Source: Lepturacanthus savala | Taxonomy: Eukaryota > Chordata > Actinopteri > Scombriformes > Trichiuridae | Direction of reading: 5' to 3' | NCBI GenBank assembly: GCA_030544235.1 | Contig: CM060468.1 | Coordinates: 7,353,758 to 7,417,757, forward strand | DNA length: 64,000 bases | Shown: positions 46,002 through 58,017 of the stretch, in pieces | How positions within the stretch are numbered: position 1 is the stretch's first letter | How the letters are laid out: each line of letters begins with the position of its first letter | The notes under the pieces: model-generated | The model's database searches: none | What the model was told of the DNA's origin: nothing | What the model saw: only the letters and a program-made list of their open reading frames with translations | Program-made: the position numbers and the translations under genes

Positions 46002-48954
46002 CTGATTTCTGAATGTTGTGTTTTACCTTGCATAAATAAACATATTCCACTATGAAATGATGCAGAAAATGCACAAATGCCGTGCATAAAAATTCAGCAG
46101 AATGTAAAAAAATGATTTGATGCTCAAAATCTCAGAGGGGAAAATGACATTAGGCAGGTTCCAAGCTTTTTATCCAAAGCAATCAGATGACAGTGATTTT
46201 CTGTGTGTCATAACTCACAACTCGTGTTTTATACTGCAATAATTCTGTAGCTGTGCAGTCAAACCTCCCACTGATTTACTGCTCATCAGATGAAAATAAA
46301 AACTTGACAGACTCTTTGTTGAGGCTTTTTTGTGGTTTTCTAGGGGATTATACTGAGACATACAGTCTACACCAACTGTACAGCAAAACATGTAGTATTG
46401 ACGTCACTACCCGCCTCACTCCTTCACTTGAAATTATTAAATCTTTTGGTTTGAACAACTAGAATATTTCTTATAATTAAGAAATATGTCAGAGCCAAAC
46501 CTCTGAAATAACAAGACCAAAGCTGCAATCATACATCTCATCTCCTTTCACAACAAGTCAGTCCAACAAACTGAAGTTCAACACTTTCCCTGTAGTGTTG
46601 GCTAGCAACTGATTTACCTCTTTACATTCCCATTTTAAATGGAGGTAACTAGGGAGAGGGGAAGAAGTGGTGTTGGAATTGTGAAAAAGCAGCATCTTAT
46701 TTTGGTTTTGTAAGGAAAAGAGAGAGAGAGAGTGATAGATGGTGGGCAAGGGGGTTGGGAAGGCCTCAATTGAGCACCCTGGTTGGTAATATATGCAGCT
46801 CTATTGTGGTGAATCAATGCACCGTGCAATAATGGGGTGTAAGGAGGGGCACAAGCCTCAGCTATGACTAGATGCCTCATGGTGTGACCATTCAGTGGCA
46901 ATCAGACTCTTATCTGGGCTCAAAAAAGTCCTTCTTATAGTTCTATCTTGGTCAGAGACAAGAGCCTAAAACGTGAAGATTCAGAAATTTTGTGACGCAG
47001 GCAAGAAGGCTGCAATACTGAAGGCATCGGTTAACAGGTTGTGGTCAAAGTGTCTACGTTGTCACATGTGCGTAGATACATGTCTGGCGTTCCTCTGCAC
47101 TTGCTGTGGTGTTGGAGCCGAGTCTAAGAGGATGAACTGAGGTGAGTGTGTAGAAATTCTTTAAATTATAAGTACAGCTTTGATTAAATCGTATTATGAT
47201 GATGGCATAATGATGAAGGAAGTTTGATGTGAAGATAAGATCACCCAAAAAATAATATACTGTAATGAGATTCATTAAAATACGGATTGGCAATTGGAAG
47301 TGAAACACTGTTATTAAAAAATAAAAATGTTATTAATGATCAGGGCTATAGTGTCAGATATTGCATCACTCCTGCAGAATCTGTGAAACAGGATGTCTGT
47401 GTTCTCAATTTTAAGAGGCCACACCAATCCATTAAAACAGATTTGCTGAATGGAGGCAGCGGGAAGAGTTGTTTGTAAGCTCAGACCTTTGTTTCAGTGT
47501 CTGCCTTTCAAAAGCACAGACTATGAGAACAAAACCAAAGTATTGTATCTGAAAGATGGCAAAGAACAATAGGAGCCTCTGTACAGACAAAGCTGAGAAA
47601 AATGCAAGAAGAGGTTTGGCGGGGGGGTAAGGAGTGGGTGATGACAGAAATGGACACATGGATGACTGTGCAAATTAACATTACTGGACCATAGGAAATG
47701 GGTCAGTTTATTACCTTCCATTTAGCAAACAGAAAGTGCTTTGCAAATAACAAACTTATGAATCTATGTAGGATTTAGCTGAGTCAGCGACTGGACTTTG
47801 GTTATACAAGAAACACACATACAATATCTGCTTAAACATAAAAGACAAAAACAACTAATTCTCAATGGTTAGCAATGAATGGAATTTAAGCCAAACTAAA
47901 TACATTTAGTCTGCAACATTGAGGTTAGCAATTTCCACAGCTTTATTAATCATCTTAACAAGGCTGTCTTGCTATAGCTGATGATAAATGCATTAAAAGC
48001 CACCAAGTAACAAATGTGCAATGAGGGACTTAACACAATCAACTTATTACCCTCAACATAACCACATAAACAGTTTCCATAGCAACTATTAACTAAATAA
48101 ACTACTTATTTGCCATCATCAACAGGTGGACTTTTTTTGCTTTTCTACTGTCACCACAGTTGATGCTGTCTGGATTTTTTCTGGACCACACAGGAAATTT
48201 CTGGAGCCTGCCTGGTCCTCGTTGCTATGGTGATTAATTGGATCATCACTCATTGCACTGACTGAGCCTTTTCTACAGAATCAGTAAATATATTTTTCAT
48301 TATTATTTTGGTCACATTAGTCAATTTGATGACCTATCTTTCGAATAGGAAAGACAACAATAACAATGCAAAAGTATTTTGAAAAGGTGAAATTCATTTG
48401 CTTACAGCTGCAAAACATAATATTTGGATATGTTTGTGTTACTTGTAGTGAAGAATGTATGACCCAAATCTTCTCTTTGGAGCATTTTACTATGCTTTGC
48501 TCATCCTTTTGGTTTTCTGGCCTACATCTTAACTGCTTTGGTTCACTCTCACCGTGCTTCAACTGTTTGCTATAGTCTTTTTTACTAAGAAATTTGTCAT
48601 ATAATCTTTTTATGTGTCAGTGGAGTGTTGTATTTACAGTTTGTTGTCTGTACCTAAATGCCCCCTCAAAATCTGATATATCCAGTTTAAATGAGCATCC
48701 ATCATAATGCATTTATTTCATTTCCAATGACATTTATAAAGATGAAGGTTTTAAAAGTTTTGTTTTACTATACTAAATGGTATAGCATGATACATTTTCA
48801 ATTATTCATGTGAAAGGTGAATGTGAAGTAATACATTCAAGTAGTAAATGTCCTTTTTTATACAGGTAGGATGTGAAACACCAACCAGCCCTATATCCAG
48901 GACATGATGTCAGAGGTGGGCGGAGGAAGAATTTGGGAAGGGAGAGGGAGACAG

Positions 48955-51900
48955 ATGCACTGGTTTATTCTCGCTTACCTTCTCCTGGCTTTGCCGTGCA
49001 TGGGCTTTCTCCCAAACTTTTGGTCCCGGGTGTTGACGCTGTCCTGGGACTCGCACACACACCAGTACATCACAGAGCAGGCTATTCTCAATGTCACCCT
49101 GGAGACTCTGAGGGACAATAAAAAACACCACACAGACGAACAGGTGAGCCGAAGCAGTCCCCAGATTATTTACACTTTTCAGACAAAAAAAAAAGAATTG
49201 AATTTTACTCAAAGGGGGTTAATGAGAGCTTTATTGTATTACAAGCTGAACAGTATATAAGATATAAAGGAATTACTCTTCCTCTAATATTTGAGCACAA
49301 TTACAGCATAAAAGGGTTTTCCTTACAGACCAGGCTGGGCCGTGGATTCTGGAGAGCTGTGGGTGAGGTGGTGAAGTCTAACGCAGCCATGGACTTCCTG
49401 AGCTCCACCAGGTCTGACCCTGTGTACCACTTTGATTCCGAGAGCGTGGGCAGCGCCATGGCAATGCTGCGGCAGCTCTGGGCTCAGACTCTGCTCTCTG
49501 TGCGGGCCGACGAGTACCAGAGTGCCCGTCACAGCTTGGGCCAGCTATTCCACTCCCTGCAGGTACATGGCGGTGCCACAGATGTCGAAAATGACTGAAT
49601 TAGGTTTGGCAGATGATGTGAGTTTGTGCTTTGTCTTATGCCAGGACTTCTACAGCCACAGTAACTGGGTGGAGATGGGCCGACGCTCCATATACCTGCA
49701 CCTGCTGCAGCCAGAGGAACCTGCCATCCCTGTGGCTCAAGGTAATGCATACTGTATATTTACGTCTGTAATTGCATCACTGCCCACTTTCCCACATCAA
49801 TTGTTTTATAGTTTATAGAGTCCCTACTTCTCAATGATGATCAAAATCAAGACACATGAAGGCCTTGACATCTGTTTTCCCCTATATGGTTGTTATAGTA
49901 ACACATCTGTCACTATTCAGTATAGTAGCAAGAATGTGGAACCAATGCAAACACAGCAGTAAGGCATTGAGCAAGGCAGACTGACTTAAAGGCTTAAGTT
50001 AGAAGTTGAGACATCAGTGGAAAGGCAGTCAGACAGAGAACAGGCAGCAATTTGTCTGGTTGTGTAGCCACACCTAAAAACATATAACCTAACATATACA
50101 ATACAGTGAAGATAAAGTCCAATGGAAAATGGGTGTGCAGGCAGGCTGGTGATCAGGTGAAGGACAACACTGAAGGCAACTTGAGGACTGAAAAGGAGAA
50201 GGAAATAAAATGAGTGTCAATGAGAACAAATCATCTTTTAACACGTGGCCAGTATGAGGTGTCGTATTTGTACAAAAACACCATTCATTACCTCCCACTG
50301 CCATTGTGTGCAACCATGAACATGAACCCTAAGAACACATTTTATCTCGAACAGTAATATCTGAATGTACCAAGAATTAGAGGTAAAAAAAAGAGACATT
50401 AAATTCCCAAACCCCTACAACCTATTTATCAGGCCTCACTGTCATATGAAATAAATCATTTTCCTTTCTGTCCACAGACGACACTCCTACCTGCATGGAG
50501 TGCTTCAGCGCCACCTGTCGAAACAACCTCCTGCCAAGACTGACAAACGCACATCGAGACACGCAACTGCTCACCACCGGATACTTCAGCACATTCCCTC
50601 CAAAACCACAGGGTACGTCAGTGCCCCCCTTTTTTTTTCTTATTTCTGAAACTAAAAAAAAAAAACCTCAAACTCTTTTTAAGATGCTGTTTCCTTTTCA
50701 GGCAAATGTAGTCATGGAGGTATTCTGGATAGCAGCCGCTATATTGGGGCCAAAGGGGGCATCAACAAGGACAGCACCTCACCTCTCTTCTCTCCTCACC
50801 ATTATCTCCACCTGGAAGCTGCCTCTCTGGCTACTGAAGCCACCCTGAATGTACTGAGAGACCTCAGAGACACAGTGGGCCACAAAACCTTCCTTAAGTA
50901 GGGCTTCACCACTGTGACCACGATTTTGTGAATATATCATGTTGTGTGATTTAAGATGTCTTAATATCTCGATACACGTCGACAGACTTTTCAGTGTAAA
51001 GCGGATGCCTGCGTTGGTGTTTGTCATTGACACCACGGGCAGCATGTTCGACGAGATCACCGCCGCTCGCCTCCGGGCCCACTCCATCATCCAGAGGCGA
51101 GCCGACAGCCAACAGCAGCCTGACACCTTCCTGCTTGTGCCCTTCCATGACCCAGGTGAGGATGCAGATATTTGTGTGTCACAGTCTGGAATGAAGGCAG
51201 GCATCAGAGTGAAAAGTGAGCTTCACTGAGACTAAAAAACACTTTTTCAGCTGTTATTACAACTTTGACAGTTTGGAATAAAAAGAGGAGGTTTTTTCAA
51301 TCAGATAAGCGGCTGGAGTGATTTCCCTGTTAACTTTTGTGTACAGTTTTGGCCTTTTCTTGTTTGAAAATGTCAGTTCTCAAATTAAAGTCCATAATAT
51401 AATATGATCCATTATATAAAAAAAGAATGGACAGAGCTCTGACCTCAACCATATGTAAAACCTTTGGGATGAGCTAAAATGGTGATTTTTGTTTCTGAGT
51501 GAAAACAAACACCTGCAGCCGGGTTACAAAATAATTTCATTTTAAGAGAATTTCTTTTTTTTCTTATTTTAAGATTAAACAATCAAAATATAACCTGTTA
51601 ACAAGTGAGCTTTAGCGATGCTTGTAGATAGATTTTGTACTTTTCCACAGACCCAGACTAACGGTTTCTCCTTTTCCCCATTTTCACATTAAGTCTTTGT
51701 GCTAAACTATGCTAACTGGCTTCATACGATTGTAGCTTCATATTACACATTAGTCTTCTCATATAATTATATAAACTTACTGCAGCTTAACAAATACACA
51801 GAGATAGAGTATTTCTCAAGATGCTAAACTGTTCCTGTTCATATGGTGTCAGGGATTTTGTCTTAGCAATTAAAAGTCCCATATAGTAGAAAGTAAGATT

Positions 51901-54900
51901 TTAATAGATATTTTGATTATAAGATGGTGTTATGTTATTATAAATACTTGCATGTCTCAAAACCTTTAATCCAAAGAGAAATAAACAATACAGGTCCTTT
52001 AAATTAAGCCTGAAAGCTCTCAAAAAGTTAATTTAATGGTTAATTTTCCAATCTTTATTATTGTTGTCTAACATTTCTAATCCACTGTTCTTGGCAGATG
52101 TGGGACCAGTGTATGAAACTGAGGACCCGATCCAGTTCATGCAGCACATGGACAACTTGATGGCACTGGGAGGAGGAGATGAACCCGAGATGTGTCTCTC
52201 TGCCATTCAGGTAAACTTAGTTGCACTCAAAGGGATCAGGTGCATGTAAAGTCGAGAATGTGCATGCAAGCTCACATATGGCAGCTTGTTTCCTATCTTG
52301 CTGTGTTTTCAGCTGGCGCTCACCCACAGTCCACCACTCTCAGAGATCTTCGTGTTCACCGACGCTTCCCCTAAAGACGCCCACTTGTTCGATGCGGTGA
52401 AGGCCCTCACACTTGAGAAACAGAGCAAGGTAAATCCACTTGATCTTCAGTAATGTACACGTCATTTCTGAATTTGAGTCTATTTCTAAGATGAACAGCT
52501 CCTGTCTTTGTGCATCTTTTTTATTACAATTCCGGGCTGATTTTCCCACAGGTGACATTTCTCCTCACTGAAGACCCCAGCTACACCACAGAGAGCAGAC
52601 GGAGGTGGAGGAAGAGAAGAAAGAGGGGGAGAAGGGAAGTTTTGTCTCCTGATCGTTTTTCTCTCTACACTTCCCTGTCTTCCTTATCAGGAGGACTGAC
52701 TATATTCACCACCAACTCTGACATCCACAACGTCTCCACCATAGTAGAGGACAACACAGCTGCTGATAAGGTACAGCAGCAAGACTGTTTACATAGCAAA
52801 TCAGTCAATTAAATTCAAATAAAACCAAGTAGATGATCAGTGGTTCTATTTTTTTTGGCTTGAGATCCCTTGCAAGTTGCCAGTCCTTATCACTGGTAAT
52901 TATGTCTACTGGTTCTGACCAGTTCAACCAACGATCAGTATCTGCTGCAGCCAAAAATGACACTATGGGAGAAATTAAAGGAAAGCAAACGGTGAAGTTA
53001 AGGGTCAAAAAAACCAAAGCAATGAACTGAAAGACTTTTAACCACTTAAACCCCAGACCTGTTTTTTCATTTTTCCTGCCTTAAACAACAAATGCAGAAT
53101 ATCTCTACAACCACAAAGGTTATGCATTTAAAACTGGTATTAAAAGAAATCTACATATAAAGTGACTACAGAAGTGTAGAACATTTTATGTTGCTGTTAC
53201 AGAGCAAATATAGCCAGAATATTGCAAAAACAAATCTAAACTTGTGCTTTACTACAATAAAAATACTTTATTTAAAACCTAAAACAATACCAAACTGGCA
53301 TAAATTAGGGGGGATGAAATACACAAAGTTCTCTGCAATGCAAAGTTTAACAATAAGTGTTCAAAGATTAATTAGTTGTCATAGAAATCACACTGAACAT
53401 GAATACATTACAAAGGTAAATTAAATAAGTGAATTTCCAGTTTTAATATGCTGAGCACAACATCTCCTTCCTGCCCAGGTGACCCTCCTTCACGTAGAGA
53501 GTGACCAGGAGCTGATGACCTCCCATTCCTTCCGAGTCGACAGCTCCATAAAAAACGTCACCCTACACGTGACTGGCGTCCTGACAGAGTGCATCCTTAC
53601 AGGTCCTTCAGGTAACTGTAGCCACATCCTGCACAAAAGCTTCCAAATTTGTCTCTTAACACAGACGGTTACAATCTAGTGATGGAACTGTATGTCTGCT
53701 TAGTTGCATACAGCAGACTGAATAATCTCAAACATCCTTACATTAGCACAACTCTCCTTTGCACCTAATAATAAAATAAGATCCTCTCCTGCTCATTTTT
53801 CAGGGCAATCCCAGTCTCTGCTGCATGAGCGAGGCTCTCTGGCGGAGTTGAAACGATTTGAAGGCCTGTACCGCATCCGCCTTCTTGCTCCTATCCAGCC
53901 AGGCCAGTGGAAACTGTTGACCAAGTGTGAGGGACACATCACATTTAATGTAATAGGTAAAAAAAAAAATGATGTTAGGATTCAAGCACATCCACTAACA
54001 GAATAACAGCTACCATAGTTATGTAACTGCATTTACACTTTTGATCTACGCCCCCAGGAGACAGCAGCGTAGATTTCCTGTATTACTTTGCTACTGTAAC
54101 CAATGAGACACACCCAGGTCTGGCCAGAGTGGAGGGCAGTCCTGCTGCAGGTGAGAAGAGTTTTTATATATATATATATCCACACCACGGAATAGCGAGT
54201 CCCTGCCATTTAGTCCGCTCTTTATTTCATTTGCCAGGTGTCTCTGCCTATCTGGTGCTGGCCGTGACCGGCCTGGCACGAGATGAGGATGCCGCTTTCA
54301 GTCACGTGACGCTGCTGGGAGCCGAAGGGGAGAGCCTGAAGCAGGTGTGGCTGAACTCCTCTTCCTCCTCCTCTTCTCCATCCTACAATGTGGCGGAGCT
54401 GGTCGGCCTGGTGGACTCTGTTCCCAGGGTTCCGTTCTGCGTTCGACTCACAGGCCGAGACAGCAGAGGAAACAGGCTGGAGAGGGTTTCCACAGAGATG
54501 GTGCAGCCCACTTATGTCCATATACAGGTAACTCAAAACACAACATCTGGGCTGCCTTCCAACACAGTATTTGACGGAAATCTAAAAGAAAATACTGATT
54601 TAGCTGATTTTCAGCATGAAACCTTTAGGAAACCCACTTTTGCCAATGAGGGTTAAAATATGACACCTTACATTATGTGAAATTATGACTTTTCATACAA
54701 CTGTGCTGGAATGATCGATTCATACAGTTTCACACTGATGTACACAAGGTATATTGATATCATTTGTATATCTTCAGGTGTTATCTGCCCCCCGTCTGGT
54801 ACCCGGACACAGCACAACGGTGGACTTTGACATCCTGAACCATGGCCCGTCCCGACTCTTTAATTTGACCGCTGATGATGACCATTTGTATCTTCACACA

Positions 54901-56708
54901 AGAGGACCTCACAGGTACAGTCAAAACAATCTGTCCTCAGGTCCTGGGTGAAGAGCAGGTCAACTTTCTTTAAGGTTGCAACTAACGATTTATCATTTTT
55001 TATAATTTTCTTGAAAAAACATGACTAAAATCACTATTAGAAATATTAGAACTATAAAAATAGTTGCCAATTTTCTGTCTACTAATCAACTAATCCCCAC
55101 AGTGCTGCCTGCCTTACAATCCATTTTCTTCAAAGTCATTTTGCTGTCATGTGATGTAATATGTAGGCTATTATAAGAAAGAATATAACATTCTCTCTCA
55201 GAATAAAGTTGTAAAAGCAATACAGGAAATGTGATATAGTCAGCTTCTGTTTTAGGACAATTATCAACCAAAAAATATAAATTCAAGAGCAGAAAATAAA
55301 TGAAGCTTTTTTGTGGAAATACAGGCAATTTTAATTTTTAAGTTTCTGTGTCTCACAGCTTCCATGTTGCTGAACAAGGGTCCTTCCGGGGTGAGGTGCT
55401 CCTCCACACTCCTGCCACAGCTCAGGCTGGAGCGACTGTCACCCTCACCCTCACAGTTCGTGCCCTCAACTCTCCTGACTCAAACTATGCGGTGGCCTAC
55501 TTGACTGTGGTTCCCCTGGTGAGTATTTACTGGAAAACAAATGGGACATTTTATTTATACATGAGTCTGTCTTGCAGATTATTGATTGATCTCACACCAG
55601 GGGCGAAAATCCCTGTTTTATTGATGGGGAAGACAATACACAGCAAATTTTCAGAGAATAATTTCTGGAGGGGACATGACAACAAAAATACCAAACTACC
55701 ATAATAATCTGGCTCTATCTTATTTTTTCCTCTCTTATTATTCTTATTTTCCTCTTTTATTTTAGCCAACGTACTGTTAAAAAGGCTGATTTTGGATACA
55801 TTTTGTAGTGATGTGATAATTGCCTTTCTATCTTCTACACATTCATTTAAGTGTTCTTTTTTCCATGTAGCTAGCTACTAGACTGTCAAATTTTGGCGGC
55901 ACTGGCCCCACCCACTGGAAATCAGCATCTGGACCAAATCACTTTGAGGAATAGGGGGGGTTATAATTTATAACTAAGAAACACTTTGTATTACATTTAA
56001 CAGTGCTTTTAATTTGTGCAAGACTTTTGTGGGGGATGCCTATGTGAAGATGGGGGCACGTCCCCTCTTTCCCCCCTGGGATTTCCGCCTATGTCTCACA
56101 CTCTGATCAATATGGCTATCCATGTATGCCACTGACAATATTTTCTCTGTCTCCCGCAGGATCCTGACACGTCTCCTCCATCTTGCTCTGCTGCACGAGT
56201 GCAGTCTTCCTGCCCTGCTGCTTGCAATGAGTCCAGCTGGAGTATGTCTCTGGTCGTGTCAGATAGGGGGCGCTCTGGCCTTGCTGCCCTCCAGCTACAG
56301 AAAGGTGAAGGCACTCTGACTTTATTCCTCACCCCACCATCCACGGGGGACGTCCTGGAAGAGCCCCAGCCTGGCCCAGAGCAGCACCAGGCACGCAATG
56401 GAGGTCACCGTCACCACCACCACCACCACAAGGCCAGATTAGAGAAAGGAGACCCGCCCTTGAACGTGACGGAATGGGCGCTGGGCTCATCTCAGCCGCT
56501 GTGGGTGAGGTACACGTCCAGCTGCTGCTTCGCCCAGGCCGAGCTGTTGGTGTGGGACACAGCTGGAAACATGAAACGCTGCCATCTAACATCTGGAGAG
56601 CAGAGGCAGCTAAGGGACAGGAGTACAGAAGCCAGTGGAGCCGGGCAGATTACACTCACAGCCTGCTGTTTTGTAATGATGGGCCTGTTGTGGTCTCCTC
56701 TGCTTTAG
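48955..56708 (+). CDS. vwa7: von Willebrand factor A domain-containing protein 7-like
   Basis: Sixteen exons in consistent phase, 994 residues: 48955-49143, 49329-49562, 49645-49741, 50478-50612, 50702-50897, 50986-51155, 52098-52210, 52313-52429, 52552-52770, 53479-53611, 53804-53956, 54058-54150, 54238-54527, 54778-54914, 55359-55518, 56160-56708 (TAG). I chose the ATG at 48955 because it begins a signal peptide (MHWFILAYLLLALPCMG); in-frame ATGs at 48904 and 48907 would bury it. The N-terminal region has HQYITEQAILNVTLETL and DFYSHSNWVEMG, typical of VWA7, followed by a VWA domain with MIDAS-type DTTGS (exon 6), GGGDEPE and FVFTDASPKDAHL. Ig-like beta-rich modules follow. The last exon carries a His-rich patch (HRHHHHHHK) and a hydrophobic C-terminus suggestive of a GPI anchor. 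Role unknown; the mammalian gene is in the MHC class III region. Confidence 0.92.
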
Positions 56709-56895
56709 GTCGATGTGATCACAAATGTTTTTGCTGGCCAAACTCATCTTGATCACCGGATTCCTGCGGCCACAATGCTACAGAACTGTGAATCTGATGG
56801 ATGTACATTTTTAAATAAGTGCACTTAATGCAAAGAAGTACGTCTTTCTTACTCATTGTGTGTTTGCTACTGTAATTCCTAAAGAAAGTGCACTG

Positions 56896-56901
56896 AATAA
56901 A
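56896..56901 (+). terminator. vwa7: vwa7 polyadenylation signal
   Basis: AATAAA 188 bases after the vwa7 stop codon. Confidence 0.75.
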
Positions 56902-57339
56902 GCCATTACACAATTTTAATATGAATTCATTTCATTGTTTTGCCTCTCTGAACACCTGATATCACACAGAATACGTAAAGAACTTGGACACCAGCGGGAA
57001 CATGTTGGAAATTGCTTTAAATAAAGAAAGATTGTGCACAGTCAGGCTGATTATCCACAACGTAGCATACAAGTACATCACAGACAGCACAGTTTACACA
57101 CAATAAGATGAATATCAAATCTTTAATAAAAAAAAAAAATATGATGTAGAGGTCTTACCAACAACTAACAAGTGTTGATGTTGAACCATAGCCCATTAAT
57201 TAAACCGTTATTAGATATCATATATGTATTGTGTTAATTTTAGCAGGTAAAGTTATTGCAACAACAGGTTAGAAGAAATATAGCACAATGAATATAAAAT
57301 TAAGATTCATGAAGGGGGGAATCAATCACTCTATGTTAA
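56902..57339. other. Intergenic region after vwa7
   Basis: AT-rich sequence with a short A tract near 57127; nothing recognisable. Confidence 0.5.
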
Positions 57340-57839
57340 TCGATTCAAAAGCCTACATATCAAGCCATGAAACCACCAGAATGGAAAGGTGGATATCACA
57401 AAACCAACCAGCTGCACCTGTCATGTCATGATGCTCCTCTGTGTTTTTTGTTCTTTAAACCATTATACAGACTGACAGACACAGGTAAAGATTATGTCAT
57501 ACCTGTTGTGACATACTGCATCAGACATAAATGTTTGACTCACTCATGAGGAGGATTTGTGGTACACCACAATCGCCCTGTCTTATTCATTGTGAATGTT
57601 TTGGACTATAGTCATTTGATTCTGACTTGAAAAGAGGATTCTCAGTATTTACACCAATATTTTACATTTATTAAATTTATAAATATCCGTTTTGGGAAGC
57701 AAAGATGTTCACTTTCCTAATCTATTGTTCATGCAGAAATTACAGTGTAGCTCAGACTAAAGATAATGTACATATCCACTGAGAACTGATTAACTGTCCA
57801 GGTAGTTGCACATTACACGACACACAGGAGAAACCTGGA
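57340..57839. repeat. 5' flank of the slc6 duplication, copy 1
   Basis: Resembles 60560-61061 (shared TGTACATATCCACTGAGAAC, CAGGTAGTTGCACATTACAC and CACACAGGAGAAACCTGGA). It is the upstream flank of the transporter duplicated together with the gene. In copy 1 it is joined directly to sequence that in copy 2 lies downstream of exon 2. Confidence 0.85.
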
Positions 57840-58017
57840 TCTACAAATGACACAAAGCTGGACAAAGAAATAACATAATGGTTCAATCTCTAATTTAGGA
57901 CAGGTTAGCCACTTGGAGCTGTTTCCATGATGTGAGAGGGAAAAGAAATTTAAACTGAAGAAGTAAACTTTTTACATAGTTTCTGTATAACTGAAAACAC
58001 AAAATCTGGCCCTGCAG

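Larger units (their letters stand above)
44971..48954. other. Intergenic region between divergent vwa5a copy B and vwa7
   Basis: About 4 kb of AT-rich DNA between divergently transcribed genes. Besides the local repeat and the GATA microsatellite I see no coding exon: open frames here are short, lack family resemblance and lack paired splice sites. It should contain both promoters, but I cannot point to a TATA box or CpG island with confidence. Confidence 0.55.

Noticed and set aside
46253..47721. Several 60-90 codon open frames between vwa5a copy B and vwa7
   Set aside because: Low-complexity AT-rich translations without splice partners or family resemblance.
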